Numbered from the stretch's first letter, positions 45,926-59,454 are shown. The stretch is 64,000 nt of DNA from Hanleya hanleyi (GCA_036873755.1 JAVTVY010018821.1:1-64000), one strand, 5' to 3'. Notes: generated by a model not told the origin, from the letters alone. A program made the numbers and translations.

Positions 45926-46421
45926 GTTTGGTGCTGTGGTCTGTTTGAACCAATAACGGTAACTCGAGTATGTATACAATTTATATCAACAGCTGTCATG
46001 TCTCGACCCGCTGATGGACAGCAAAGGATGGATTGGCGAGGAACCTGTAAGTCTTAATAGACAGAGAACACACTAGTACATTGATTATCAAGAAAATGTC
46101 TTTACGACCAACAAAGATGTTTCTCTTCTGTAAAAAGCCAGAATGGATACACATCCAATGGCCAGTTGTAATGAAACTTTTCCTCGATTCTGATATAAAC
46201 TATTATCAAAGCCCTCTTCTTTATTTTTTGTCGATAATCATTCGTTGTTGTCGTAGAACTATTCGACCACGTCGACCTGCAGATGTTGGCGGGCTTTGGC
46301 AGAAATGTGTATGTGTGGCGATGCATTTGAGCGCCTGTTTCCATCGAGATAATATCGAAGCTCTGCCCCACAACAGCTAATGGTTTTCGTTTGATGTTGG
46401 AGTGATGAAATTCTAATTTAT

Positions 46422-46625
46422 CCCTACCTACCAAACTTTCTTCACTATTTGCATAACCCCTCGAGCAGAGGATCACGAGTAAATACAAAATGGCGGCCAT
46501 GCGGTTCCTGAAATGTGAAGTTTTTGGCATTTCTATTCAAAATTACTGGTTTCAGTGAGAAAAAGAAAAAAGAAAAGAAACCCTCCAAGGTCTGGGCAGG
46601 TCCAAAAAGTCCATGTCAGATAGCG
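46422..46625. mobile_element. TTAA MITE, internally deleted copy in U6
   Basis: Same mutated TTAT left flank, same 204-bp length and same internal deletion as the U2 copy; TTAA at 46626-46629 on the right. It was therefore inherited by unit duplication, not by a second insertion. Confidence 0.8.
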
Positions 46626-48660
46626 TTAACATAGAGCGGTGATAAAAAGAAATATCAGCAGCATCAACCTAAATATTTGAATGTTCCGAGGTTATGGCAA
46701 TAGAATGGACGTGAAAAATAACAATTGCAATTGAAGATCATCAAAAGTTTAATTCACTTTCATTCAAAATTCATTGAAATAGACAACGCAGTCCCCAATC
46801 ACAGACAGAGAGATATTTCAACTCTTTTTAATTTTTTAATTTATACCTACATTATATGATTGGCGGGAGCTTCTTTCACAGGCCAATAAAAATACTGGAT
46901 TTTTTAACGAAAATTTGAATTGACCTATTAAATTTTCCAAAACTGGAAAGGAGGCCCTATGCCTTGATGCCTTGTGGCGTTGTATAACCCAGTATGCACA
47001 GTGACGTAATTTGTAGTCTACGTGATAAGAGGTGTCAATCGTTAATTGCAATCATCTAAATTTGACAGTTTTAGGGACACGGGAGTCGCGTGTTGCCGTC
47101 TTGGTGGGTGTAATAATCGAATGATGAAATACATTGTATCTTTTAAACTAACAAAAAAGCGTCACAGACAACGATCTGTCTCTTTTGAGGAATGATCAGG
47201 CCAGATTGGACCCGTGTTTTAATGTTGAGGCCCCGACGGCAGTATCGATTCTCTTTGAATTTTTGAATGAGAATGTACATATACATGTGCACAGACTTGT
47301 AGAAGATGGCATTTCTGAGATAATTATTATGCTATGCTGCAGTTTATGCCGAGTTCTTGAACAACGTCCCAAGGGACAAAAAGTTTCATTGTCAAAACTG
47401 GCTGATGGCCTGTGGATGACGGTGATTTATCCAAGCGCCTAACTGTTACATTGACCAAACACATCTCAAACATGCTGACAGACAAATTACAGATGAAAAA
47501 ATTATTTGTAGACAATGACTTCATGTCGAAAATGGAGCCCAGCGCCTAATCAAGCTATATATGGATACCGACTCCTCCTCAAACAGATACATGTGAGTCA
47601 ACATTTCCCTGCATGGGTCGAACGTATATGCAGCGTCATACTTTACTTTTCAAGTAAGTGACACATCGGACAACTGATCGTACACCAAACTCAGATGACT
47701 GAGAAAAAAAGTACCACATCCATCAACTTCTTGTGATTTAAGTCATGCTTGGCAATATCTCGTGTTGCGCAATGCCGTTATCGTTACACAGACGGTTAAA
47801 CTATAGATATGGCCATTTTAAGCTCTCGCGTTTATTTATGATTTTCTCACTGCATTTTGACAACAAACTCATCATTTAGAATCATTATCAGACCGTTAAT
47901 TAGATAAACATGGAAAGCCGTCGTGAAAGCAGCAGTGAGTCTTTAGATATGAGCGTCTGCTTCTTAGGATTTTAACTCTAGTTAATAACCAAGAACGATT
48001 TGGAGTTATCAAATCGTGTAGCATTTGATTGCATGATTGAAACTAGAGCTTCGTGTCACAAAATTGTATCGTCTACACAAGGAGAAAAACGGTGACAGCC
48101 ATCACCCCCTAAAGATGATGACAGCATCACCCCAAAAAGGTGATCAGTTAGAAACCATCACCCTAAAGGGTGATCAGCAATGAGTGCTAATTTTAGAACA
48201 TAATCTTTGTAGGGTGACGAGACCTGGTCATCACCATAAACGGGTGGCGACCTGAGCCGTCATACTTTTTCATCACCTTTAAATGGCGATGACCAGGCAT
48301 CATCACCATAAAAATGTGATGGGTCATCACCGTTTTCTGACTGTTTTCGTTTTTTTGTAATTTTCATCAATTGCTGCTTTATAATGCGCCGACTTCGAAA
48401 CCATTTTATGTAAAAGGCGTTATGAGAATATACCAGTGTCAAAAATTATTCGTTGCAGACAAATGCTTATCCAAGGACACCTTTACCACGTCAGATGGCG
48501 ATGTAACCGGGTATGCGTAGTGTCGTCATTTGTAGTCTGTGCGATAAGAGTTGTCAGTCGCTATTTGCAATTGTGACAGTTTTGCGGACGCGGAAGTCGC
48601 GTCAACTACCGTGCAATAATCGGGGAGAAAAAGACAGGTCTCTTTATCAAACATGAGCAG

Positions 48661-49005
48661 TGTGACTAACGTCACAGGACCTACGAAGTAGGGCAGGCAT
48701 TATGACTCCGACGCGGACTAGACTCTTGGAAATCCCCATCCCCAGTTGAAATCCTGCCTATATTAAGATGGGCACTGCTTAAGTCAAAATCACCAGTGAT
48801 TTTCATCAAAAATCACCAGAAATTTTCATCAAAAGTAGGTCAGCTCAGAACTTGTTGGTAAGAGTCCCCTAATGCAACTTCAGTCCAAAAAACAAGGTTC
48901 TAATGTCAACGGTTCTCCTTATTTTACGACGAAGGGATTCGGATGGACTGACTGACTAACTGACTCATTACCGGACAATATGCAATCTATAGCCTACTTC
49001 GTATG
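48661..49005. mobile_element. 345-bp insertion in U6
   Basis: AACATGAGCAG (ending at 48660) and AACATAAGCAG (ending at 49016) flank the insert as an 11-bp duplication with one mismatch. Other units read straight through. CCTACGAAGTAGG near the left end and CCTACTTCGTATG near the right form inverted ends. The middle has a repeated ATCACCAG...TTTTCATCAAAA block and a CTGACTGACTAACTGACT tract. Confidence 0.75.
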
Positions 49006-50317
49006 AACATAAGCAGACAGAGCATTCTCAGGTAATCAGATTGTATCCTACTCTCAGATATACCAACAACAGCTGAAGAGGTTACAAACTGTGACAGTTG
49101 GAGAATGTAGACAAATGTATGTCCGGTTTTATGGAAGAATCAGACGAGATTGGATGCATAGTGTAACACTGGGATTTCTATGTCAATGCACTTTCAAGAT
49201 AACCTGGGAGGCATTTGTGATTTCCGTTGTTTCTCAAAAGCTTTGTCTGAGATTCCTGAAACTCTTGAAATGGGAATGCTCGAAATTCGTTGTAGAGGAC
49301 GGTTGCTTATCCACAATATGATTTCACGTCCATTTGTTACATTGACCGAACTCGTCGTGAACAATGACTGCCTGTCACAAATGGAATCTAACGCCTATAC
49401 GATCCATATATGGATGCAGACTCCACTTCAAACACACCCAGATGTATCAGGAACATATAAGTCAATGAATCGCATGGTATAAACGTATATACAGCACCAA
49501 ACGACACTTTGTGAAACAAGTGACTCACTGAAAAACTTTTCCTATACCCAAAATTAGATGACCGCGAAATAAAGACGACATCCCTCAACTCCTTATGATG
49601 AGTTTTGCACAATGGCGCTACAGTTACACAGATGGTTAAACTATATATATGGCCATTTTTAGCTCTCGCGTTTATTGATTATCTTTTCATTGCAGTTTGA
49701 CAACGACTCGTTACCCAGAACCATTAATCTGCCATTAATTAAAGCAACAGGAACAGATGGCGTGATGAAAGCAGCTCTCATCTCTTGATATGATTGTCTG
49801 CCACTATGATTTAACCATAGCTAACCAAGAAGGATTATTCACCATATTGCAGCTACGTGGCAATGAGTTATCAAATCGTGTAGCATTTGATGTATGATTC
49901 CAACTAGAGCTTCGTCTCACAAAATTGTATTGTCTCAGTGTCCTGATAATAAAATTCTACTGCATAATACGTCGACTTCGAAGCCATGATATATCAAAGC
50001 CGTTTTGCGAGTGTTGCTGTGTTTAGAGCAATGCGAATGACGATCTCAATCAACGCACGTAACAAAGCATTTCTGCAGGAACTGTTCGGCATTCATTCCG
50101 AGTTTGTCAGGCTGGTTGAGTAAGGAACGACTTTAATGCGAAAATGCGACCGAGCATGGAGGATTGCGATTAGTGACAGGAACATTCAATCATTGACAGG
50201 AATACCGACTGGAAATTACATTTCAATAAACGTGTACTCTTCGATGATAAATATCCCCTAAAAAGACCTCCCTGCTGTCCTGATAGCATAATTGAAAACT
50301 GAACAACTTGTGATTCA

Positions 50318-51797
50318 TCCCCGAGGCCCGCCCCCCTGTACAGACCTTCTGGTCTTTGATATATGTTGGCATTGTGGGAAGTTGATGCTGGGTCGACATC
50401 AGGCCTTACAGACTAGTCTTTTGTGTTAAATGCCGTCATTTTCATTTGACCACGATACAGCTCACCAGTCCCTAGTGTGCGAGTTGTCACAGCGATACAA
50501 CTCACCAATTGTCAATATACGAGTTGTCAGAGCATTCCCGTCATGGCTCTCTAGATTTGTATCTTATACCACTTATGCCGGTGCTAGGGGTCGTGTGGTC
50601 ATGTCATCCAAGTTGCCACATGAACAGGTACAATGGAAGCGTGCCTGAGATACAACACATATCACGAATCGTTAGATTCTTGGTATGAGCTTTAGAATTG
50701 GTTAACCAGAAGACTATACTGTGGGGTCATGTGACTCTGGCAGTATGTCGGCACCGCTTCCCTTATATGCGTTGTAATTTTTGCCTGTATATGGCGAGAT
50801 TCTGCTGGTGGACGTTTATTCTCCGAGGCCCGCCCCCTGTACAGACATTTTGGTCTTTGATATATGTTGACATTGTGGGAAGTTTATGCTGTGTCGACAT
50901 CGGGCCTTACAGACTAGTCTTTTGTGTTAAATGCCGTCATTTTTATCTGACGACGATACAGCTCACCAGTCCCCAGTGTGCGAGTTGTCACAGCGATACA
51001 ACTCACCAATTGCCAATATACGAGTTGTCAGAGCATTTCCATCATGGCTCTCTAGATTTGTATCTTATACCGCTTATGTCGATGCTAGGGGCCGTGTGGT
51101 CATGTCATCCAAGTTGCCACATGAACAGGTACAATGGAAGCGTGCCTGAAATACAACACATATTACGAATCGTTAGATTCTTGGTAGGTGCTTTAGAACT
51201 GGTTAACCAGAAGACTATACTGTGGGGTCATGTGACTCTGTCAGTATCTCGGCACCTCTTCCCACTTCCCTTATATGCGTTGTAATTTTTGCCTGTGTAT
51301 GGCGAGATTCTGCTGGTGGACGTTTCGTCCCCGAAGCCCGCCCCCTGTACAGAAATTTTGGTCTTTGATATATGTTGGCATTGTGGGAAGTTGATGCTGG
51401 GTCGACATCGGGCCTTACAGACTAGTCTTTTGTGTTAAATGCCGCCATTTTCAACTGACGACGATACAGCTCACCAGTCCCCAGTGTGCGAGTTGTCACA
51501 GTGATACAACTCACCAATTGCCAATATACGAGTTGTCAGAGCATTTCCATCATGGCTCTCTAGATTTGTATCTAATACACCTTATACCGGTGCTAGAGGC
51601 CGTGTGGTCATGTCATCCAAGATACCACATGAACAGGTACAACGGAAGCGTTGCTGAGAAACAACACATATCACGAATCGTTAGATTCTTGGTATGTACT
51701 TTAAAATTGGTTAACCAGAAGACTATACTGTGGGGTCATGTGACTCTGTCAGTAAGTCGGCACCTCTTCCCACTTCCTTTATATGCGTTGTAATTAC
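50318..51797 (+). mobile_element. R465 repeat, head-to-tail trimer in U6
   Basis: Three copies start at about 50323, 50825 and 51333 (period 502-508 bp), each opening with GAGGCCCGCCCC or a close variant. The first two end with a 40-46-bp linker containing TATGGCGAGATTCTGCTGG; the last ends at TTGTAATT without it, like the dispersed copies. Long open frames (up to 195 codons) cross copy junctions and are not genes. Confidence 0.85.
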
Positions 51798-53197
51798 ACG
51801 CGAAAACTTATTTAATGCAGCGTGATACATGTGCCTTAATCAAGAACGATTATTCACCATATTGCAGCTACGTGGCAATGAGTTATCAAATCGTGTAGCA
51901 TTTGATGTATGATTCCAATTAGAGCTTCATCTCACAAAATTGTATTGTCTTAGTGTCCTGCTTTGATAATAAAATCCTACTGCATAATACGTCGACTTCA
52001 AAGCCATAATATATCAAAGCCGGTTTGTGAGTGTTGCTGTGTTTAGATCACATGAAGATCTTAATCAACGTACAAAAGAGCATATCTGCAGAAACTGTTC
52101 GGCATTCATTTCGAGTTTGTCAGACTGGTTGACGAAGGAAAGACGTTGATGCGAAAATGCGGCCGAGCATGGAAGATTGGGAAGATGGGGGCAGCGACAT
52201 TCAATCATTGACAGGAATACCGACTAGAAATTACATTTTGATAAACGTGTATACTTTTCGATGATAAAGATCCCCCAACAAGAGCTTCCTGCTGTCGGTC
52301 GTGATAATATATATAATTTATAATTGAAAACTGACCAACTTGTGATTTACATGTGAATACTGATTACATGCAGTCTGACACATGTACCGTAACACAGCCC
52401 GATGTGAATTCGTGCATTGTCAGTGTGACGTCAAAAGAAGTCGTGTAGACGCTGTACTAACACGTTTACTAACAAATATACAAGGCCGTTTGGTGCTGTG
52501 GTGTGTTTGAACCAATAACGATAACTCGAGTATCTCGACAGCTATCATGTCTCGACCCGCTGACGGACAGCAAAGGATGGATTGGCGGGGAACATACGCC
52601 TCAATAGACAGAGAGCACGCTACTGTCTTGATTATGAGATTATGAAGAACATGTCTCTAAGACCAAGAAAAAATGTTTCTCTTTCATCTTCTCTAATAGC
52701 CAGAAGGGGAACACATCCAATGGTCCGTTGTAATAAAACTTTTCCCTCGTTGATATAAACTATTATCAAAGGGTTATTTTTCATTTCTTGTCGATAATTA
52801 TCCGCTGTTGTCGTGTAAAGAGCTATTCGTCTTAATAGACAGAGAACACACTAGTACATTGATTATCAAGAAAATGTCTTAAGACCAACAGAGATGTTTC
52901 TCTTCTGTAAAAGCCAGAAGGGATAAACATTCAATGGCCTGTTGTAACGAAATTTTTCCTCGATGCTGATATAAACTATTGTGAGAGCCCTCTTCTTCAT
53001 GTTTTGGCGATAATCTTCCGTTGTTGTCGTCGAACTATTCGACCCCGTCGAGCTGCAGATGTTGCCGGGCTTTGGCAGAAATGTGAATGTGTGGCGATGC
53101 ATTTGAGCGCCTGTTTCCATCGAGATAATATCGGAGCTCTGCCTCACAACAGCTGATGGTTTTCGTTTGATGTTGGAGTAATGAAGTTCTAATTTAA

Positions 53198-53646
53198 CCC
53201 TACCTACCAAACTTTCTTCGCTATTTGCATAACCCCTCGAGCAGAGGATCATGGGTAAATACAAAATGGCGGCCATGCGTTACCAGAATTACCAGAAATG
53301 TGAAGTTTTTGGCATTTCTATTCAAAATTACTGGTTTCAGCGAGAAAAATTGGGGAAGAACTATTTCATTTGAGACTAGATTAATATTTACTAATTCATC
53401 ATGCATTTTTTTCGGAGAAATTACACAAATAAAAAATTCTAAAAATCTGACAGAAAAATCGACAATTTTTTTTTTAAAATAACGTCACTGTGACATCAGC
53501 AGAATGACCAACTTGTCATTCTTTACATTTTCCGGTAGAGTTTCAGCCCTCTAGCTTAAGGGGTAAGATAAATAATTAGTGAGAGGGGGTGCCGAAATCG
53601 CTACCCAAGGTCTGGACAGGTCCCAAAAAGTCCAGGCCAGACAGCG
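53198..53646. mobile_element. TTAA MITE in U7
   Basis: TTAA at 53194-53197 and 53647-53650, 449 bp, the longest of the four copies at this unit position. Contains ATGGCGGCCATG and AACGTCACTGTGAC. Confidence 0.85.
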
Positions 53647-55144
53647 TTAACATATAGCAGTGATAAAAAGAAATGTCAGCAGCATCAACCTAAATATTTG
53701 AATGTTGCTGTGTTCTGAGGTTATGGAAAGAGAATGGACGTGAAAACTAACAATTACAATTGAAGATCATCAAGAGTTTTGCAGAAACTGATTCACTTTC
53801 ATTCTAAATTCATTGAAATAGATAACGCAGACACCAATCACAGACTGAGAGATATTGCAACTCTTGGCGACGCTTTAATTTATGCGTAAATTCTATGATT
53901 GGCGGGAGGTTCTTTCACAGGCCAATACAAATATTGGATTTCTTAACGAAAATTTGAATTGACCAATTAAATTTTCCAACACTGAAAAGGAGGCCCTATG
54001 CCCTGATGTCTTTAGATTCAGTTGGCGTTATATAACCCAGTATGCGCAGTGACGTAATTTGTAGTCTACGTGATAAGAGGCGTCAATCGTTAATTGCAAT
54101 CTTCTACATTTAACAGTTTTAGGGACACGAGAGTCGCGTGTTGCCGTGTTGGTGGATGTAATAATCGAATGATGAAATATATTTTATCTTTCAAACTAAC
54201 ACAAAAGCGTCACAGACAACGATATGTCTCTTTTGAGGAATGATCAGGCCAGATTGGATCCGTGTTTTAATGTTGAGGCTCCGACGGCAGTATGAATTCT
54301 CTTTGAATTTGTGAATGAGAATGTACATGTGCTCAGACTTGTAGAATATGGCATTTCTGAGATAATTATCATCAGCGCCTATATCATTGCGAAAACGTTA
54401 TGGCTAGCGGTGTTTCGCTATGCTGCAGTTTATGCCGAGTTCTTGAACAACGTTCCAAGGGATAAAAAGTGTTTCATTGTCAAAACTGTCTGATGGACTG
54501 TGGATGACGGTGATTTATCCAAGTGTCTAACTGTTACATTGACCGAACGCATCTCATACATGTTGACATACAAATTACAGATGCAGAAAGTATTTGTGGA
54601 CAATGACTGCATGCCGAAAATGGAGCCCAGCGCCTAATCAATCCATAACCGACTCCTCAAACAGATGCATGCGAGTCAATATTTCCCTGGGTCGAACGTA
54701 TATGCAGCGTCATACTGTACTTTAAGTGACACATCGGACAACTGTTCGTACACCAAACTCAGGTAACTGAGAAAAAGTACCACATCCATCAACTTCTTGT
54801 GATTTAAGTCCTGCCTCGAAATACCACGTTTTGCGCAATGGCGCTATCGTTACACAGATGGTTAAACGATAGATATGGCCATTTTAAGCTCTCGCGTTTA
54901 TTTATGATTTTCTCACTGCATTTTGATAACAAACTCATCATTTAGAATCATTATCCGACCGTTAATTAGATAAACATGGAAAGCCGTCGTGAAAGCAGCA
55001 GTGAGTCTTTAGATATGAGCGTCTGCTTCCTAGGATTTTAACTCTAGTTAATAACCAAGAACGATTTGGAGTTATCAAATCGCATTTGATTGCATGATTC
55101 AAACTAGAGCTTCGTGTCACAAAATTGTATCGTCTACTGTCTAC

Positions 55145-55410
55145 TGTGATAGCTATCACCCCAAAAAGATGATGACAGCATCACCCCACACAGGTGATCA
55201 GTTAGAACCATCACCCCAAACAGGTGATCAGTTAGAACCATCACCCTAAAGGGTGATCAGCAATGAGTGCAAATTTTAGAACATCATCTTTCTAGGGTGA
55301 CGAGGCCTGGTCATCATCATAAACGGGCGACGATCTGAGCCGTCACACTTTTTCATCACTTTTAAATGGTGATGACCAGGCCATAAACAAGTGATGGGTC
55401 ATGGTTTCTT
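55145..55410. repeat. ATCACC/GGTGAT hairpin module in U7
   Basis: Alternating GGTGAT and ATCACC words make several small stem-loops. A 33-bp piece (CAGGTGATCAGTTAGAACC) is locally duplicated here. Comparable modules lie at 23160-23410 (U1), 30955-31190 (U2), 35400-36000 and 36290-36480 (U3), 40300-40400 (U4), 44105-44355 (U5) and 48085-48350 (U6). Confidence 0.8.
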
Positions 55411-56621
55411 GTAATTTTCATCAATTCCTGCTTTGTAATGCGACGACTTCGAAACCATTTCATGTAAAAGCCGTTATGAGAATATTACCAATGTCCAAAA
55501 ATATTCGTTTTAGACAACTGCTTATCCAAGGTAGGCTATCACAATCAAATGTCACCTTTACGACGTCATATGGCGATGTAACCGGGTATGCGTTGTGTCA
55601 TCATTTGTAGTCTATGCGATAAGAGCTGTCAGTCGCTATTTGCAATTGTCTGGATGTGACAGTTTTACTGGTGTGTGAGTCGCGTCAATTATCGTGCAAT
55701 AATCGGAGGGGAAAAGACGCAAAAACAGAAACAGGGCATTCTCAGGTAATCGGATTGTATCCTACTGTCAAGTACACCAACGACAGCTGAAGAGGTTACA
55801 GATTCTGACAGTTGGACAATGCAGACAAAGATATGTCCCGTTTTGAAGAAGAATGAGGCCAGTATGGATGCATAGTGTAACATTGGTAGTCCGACGCCAA
55901 TGCGCGTTCAAGATAACCTGGGAGATATCAGTGATTTCCTTTGTTTCTCAATAACTTTATCTGAATGTCTTGGAAATCTTGGAATGGGAATGCTAGAAAT
56001 TCGTTGTAGAGGACAGCTGCTTATCCACAGTGTATGATTTCACGTCCAATTGTTGCATTGACTGAACTTCTCTCAAAGCTACAGGATTTGTGTTGTGGGC
56101 AATTGCTACCTGTCCACAACTGCACCTAACGCCTAATCGATGTATATATGGATACACACTCCACCTGGAACAAAGCCAGATATACCAGGTACACAGAAGT
56201 CAACGAATCGCAGGGTGTAAACGTATATACAACGTCAAACGGTTCTTTTCGATACAAGTGACTAGAAAACTATTCGTTCACTCAAAAATAGATGACCACG
56301 AAATAAAAATTACACCCATCAACGTCTTGTGATGAAAGTCTTGTCTGGAAATACCACGTTTTGCGCAATGCTGCAATCATTACACAGATGATTAAATAGA
56401 TGTGGCCATTGTTAGCTCTCGTGTTTATTGATGATCTTTTCATTGAGGTTTAACAACAACTCCTCGCTCAGAATCATCAATCGGCCATTACTTAGATCAA
56501 CAGGAAAAGCTGGCGCAAAAGCAGGCCCATCGGTTGATATGATTGTCTGCCAATATGATTTTAACCATAGCTAACCGAGAAATATTATTTACCATATTGC
56601 AGCTACGTGGCAATGAGTTAG

Positions 56622-57029
56622 TGTTTTGGTGGGAAACTTAAGCCGTACAACGTCGGGCATTACATTTTAGTTTCTCTGGGTATTCTTGCAGTAACCAGGT
56701 TACCCCATGTTGAGGCGTTTACTCTATCAGACGTCACGATGCTCATCCATTAACATCAGATGAGTTGTTTGAGCTGATCTGTCATCACAGCTCTCGAGTT
56801 AGCGTATCTAATTCCGCTTAAGCCGGTGCTAGGGGCCGTGTGGATACTTCATAGTCTCCATATGAACACCTGCAATCAAAGTGCGGCTGAGATACTAAGG
56901 CTACGTCCGAGAGTTCACCGTATTCTCGGGTCTGAATGTGAGGTACCGAGAGATGCTTTCCTGTAGAGTCATATGGTTGCTCTTTAGTCGTCAGACGTCA
57001 ATTTTTCCGACCTATTACATATCGCTCCA
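56622..57029 (+). mobile_element. Diverged R465 relative in U7
   Basis: Shares GCCGGTGCTAGGGGCCGTGT, a CTCTCGAGTTAG-type region and GGCTGAGATAC with R465 but is otherwise heavily changed. It interrupts GAGTTATCAAATCGTG, which is continuous elsewhere in the array. Confidence 0.65.
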
Positions 57030-57227
57030 ATCAAATCGTGTAGCATTTGATTGTATGACCTAAACTAGAGCTTCGCCTCACCAAATTGTATTGTCTTCCT
57101 GTCCTGGTTTGCTAATCAAATCCTACTTCATAATACGTCGACTTTGAGCCATAATATATCAGAGCCGTCTTGTGAGTGAGAGTAGCCGTGTTTAGAACAA
57201 TGCGATTGACGATGTCAATCAACGTTA

Positions 57228-57412
57228 CACAGAAATAAAATATTCCCCGACTATTACACCAGCGGAATATTCCTTAACATGACTAAGGAATATTCCCCAC
57301 CATGTTAAGAAAATTCCATAACATGCTACGGAATATTCCTTGTTGAATTTTAAGGAATATTCCGCTGGTGTAATAATCAGGGAATATTCCTTATATATTT
57401 TTTTTTCATGTG
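57228..57412. mobile_element. TA-flanked palindromic MITE in U7
   Basis: TA at 57226-57227 and 57413-57414. Ends CACAGAAATAAAATATTCC and, inverted, CACATGAAAAAA. Most of the body is one imperfect hairpin built from GGAATATTCC words and ACACCAGCGGAATATTCC. TA duplication suggests a Tc1/mariner-related MITE. Confidence 0.75.
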
Positions 57413-59454
57413 TAGTAAGAACAACTGTTCGACATTTATTTCCAGTTTGTCAGACTGGTCGATGAAGAAAAGACATTGATGCGAAAATGCGACCGAACAT
57501 GGCAGATTACCAGTATGGACAGGGGCGTTCAGTTATTGCCAGGAATACAGACTAGAAATTACATTTTGATAAACGTGTACTGACAAATAAACAAGGCCGT
57601 TTGGTGCTGTGGTCTGTTTGAATCAATAACGGCAACTCGAGTATGTATACAATTTATCTCCGACAGCTATCAGGTCTCGAACCGCTGATGGACAGCAAAG
57701 GATGGATTGGCGGGGAACATAAGTCTTAATAGACAAAGAACGCACACAATCTGGATTGTCAAGAAACATGTTTCTCTTCTGTAAAAGCCAGATAGGGATA
57801 CACTTCCAATGGCCTGTTGCAATGACACTTTTCCTCGATGATGATATAAACTATTATCAAAGCCCTCTTTTTCATTTCTGGCAGATATACCGAGCTTTGG
57901 CAGAAATGTGATAAGTGGCGATGCATTTGAGCACCTGTTTCAATCAAGGAGCTCTGCCTCACAACAACTAATTCTTTTCCTTTGATGTTGGCGTGATCAA
58001 ATTCTAATTTAACATACGTCAGTGCTAAAAGACATATCAGCAGCATCAACTTAAACATTTGAATGTTGCTGTATTGTGAGGATGCTGGAATAGCAAGAGC
58101 GTGTGAATGTGAAAATTACAATCAAAGATCATCAAAAGTTTTTACACAAACTAATTCACTTTTATTCCAAATTCATCGAAATAGATAACACAGACACCAA
58201 TCAGAAAATGACTGAGAAACATCCAACGCTTGGCGACGTCTTAATTATACGTTGTCTATGATTGTCAGAATGTTCTTCCAATTCCCATCAGGCCAGTGAA
58301 AATACTGGATTTCTTTGAATTTACCAATCAAATGTTCCAAAACTGGAATGTACGCTTTGATGTACTGTTCTCACATCCAATGGACTTCTTTACGTCGCCA
58401 GGTGGCGTTGTATAACCCAACATGCGCCGTGACGAGGTTTGAAGTATGTGTGATGGGAGGTGCAATCATCTAAATTTGACAGGTTTTAGGGGCACGGGAT
58501 TCGCGCGTTGCTGTGTTGATGGGTGTAATAATCCATGTCTATTGAGGAATTACCAGACCAAATTAGATGCTTGCTCTAACATTGAAGGCCCGAGGTCACT
58601 AGCGCATTATCGACTTTCTTTACATTTTTGAGTGAGAATGCGCATATGACTTGTAGAAAATGGCACTTGTGAGATATTTATCATCGGCGCCTATATGTTG
58701 GGGAAACGTTGTGGCTAGTGGAGTGTTTCGCTGCCGTTTATGCCGTTCTCTCCTGCTGAACAGCGTCCCAAGCGACAAAAAGTGGTTCGTTGTTAAATTG
58801 GCCGAAGACCTTTGAGGATGATAGTGATTTGACCAAGCATGTAACTGTTATATTGACCGAATGCACATTAAACATGTAAGCATGCAAATTAGTGACAAGG
58901 AGATGCTTCGTGGGCGATGACCAGGGCTACCTGTGGAAAGTGTGAACGAGCGCCTAATCAATCCATATATGGACACAGACTCCTCCTCAAACAAATACAT
59001 GCAGGGCAGTGTGTCCCTGGGTTGAACGTATATACAGCGTCATACGGTACTTTTCAAAACGGACTATTCCTATACCAAACTCAAATGATAACACAAAAAT
59101 ACTAATAAACGAAAAACACCACATCCATCAACTTCTTATGATGCGAGTTCTGTCTGGAAATAAGATGATTTGCACAATGGCGCTATCGTTACACAGATGG
59201 TTAAACTATAGATGTGGCCATTTTAAGCTCGCGCGTTTATTTAAGATCTTCTCACTGCAATTTGGCAACATACTTATCACCCAGAATCATTATCCGGCCG
59301 TTAATTAGAGAAACATGGAAAGTCGACGTGAAAGCAGCCATGAGTCTTAGATATGAGCGTAGGCCTCCTATGATTTTAAATCGTGTAGCATCTGATTGAA
59401 AGATTCAACTACAGCTTCGTGTCACAAAATTGTATTGTCTTCACAGTGAGAGAA

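Larger units (their letters stand above)
45926..52487 (+). repeat. Macrosatellite unit U6 (type with MITE)
   Basis: Closely matches U2 (offset 17139-17145 over the first several kb). It holds a TTAA MITE (46422-46625), a 345-bp insertion (48661-49005) and the R465 trimer (50318-51797). A 51-bp block present in U2 near 30187 is deleted at about 47333. Confidence 0.85.
52488..57598 (+). repeat. Macrosatellite unit U7 (chimeric start, then type with MITE)
   Basis: Begins as the MITE-less type up to AGCTATTCG at 52830, then restarts inside the other type at TCTTAATAGACAGAG. It carries a TTAA MITE (53198-53646), a diverged R465 relative (56622-57029) and a TA-flanked MITE (57228-57412). Confidence 0.85.

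Noticed and set aside
50698..51285. 195-codon open frame, longest in the window outside the retrotransposon
   Set aside because: It crosses the junction between two R465 repeat copies and contains the same segment twice; no domain. Open by chance in a recent tandem repeat.
51305..51800. R465 as a Helitron, because of tandem arrays
   Set aside because: Copies do not start with TC after A or end in CTRR before T, and no terminal hairpin is evident.
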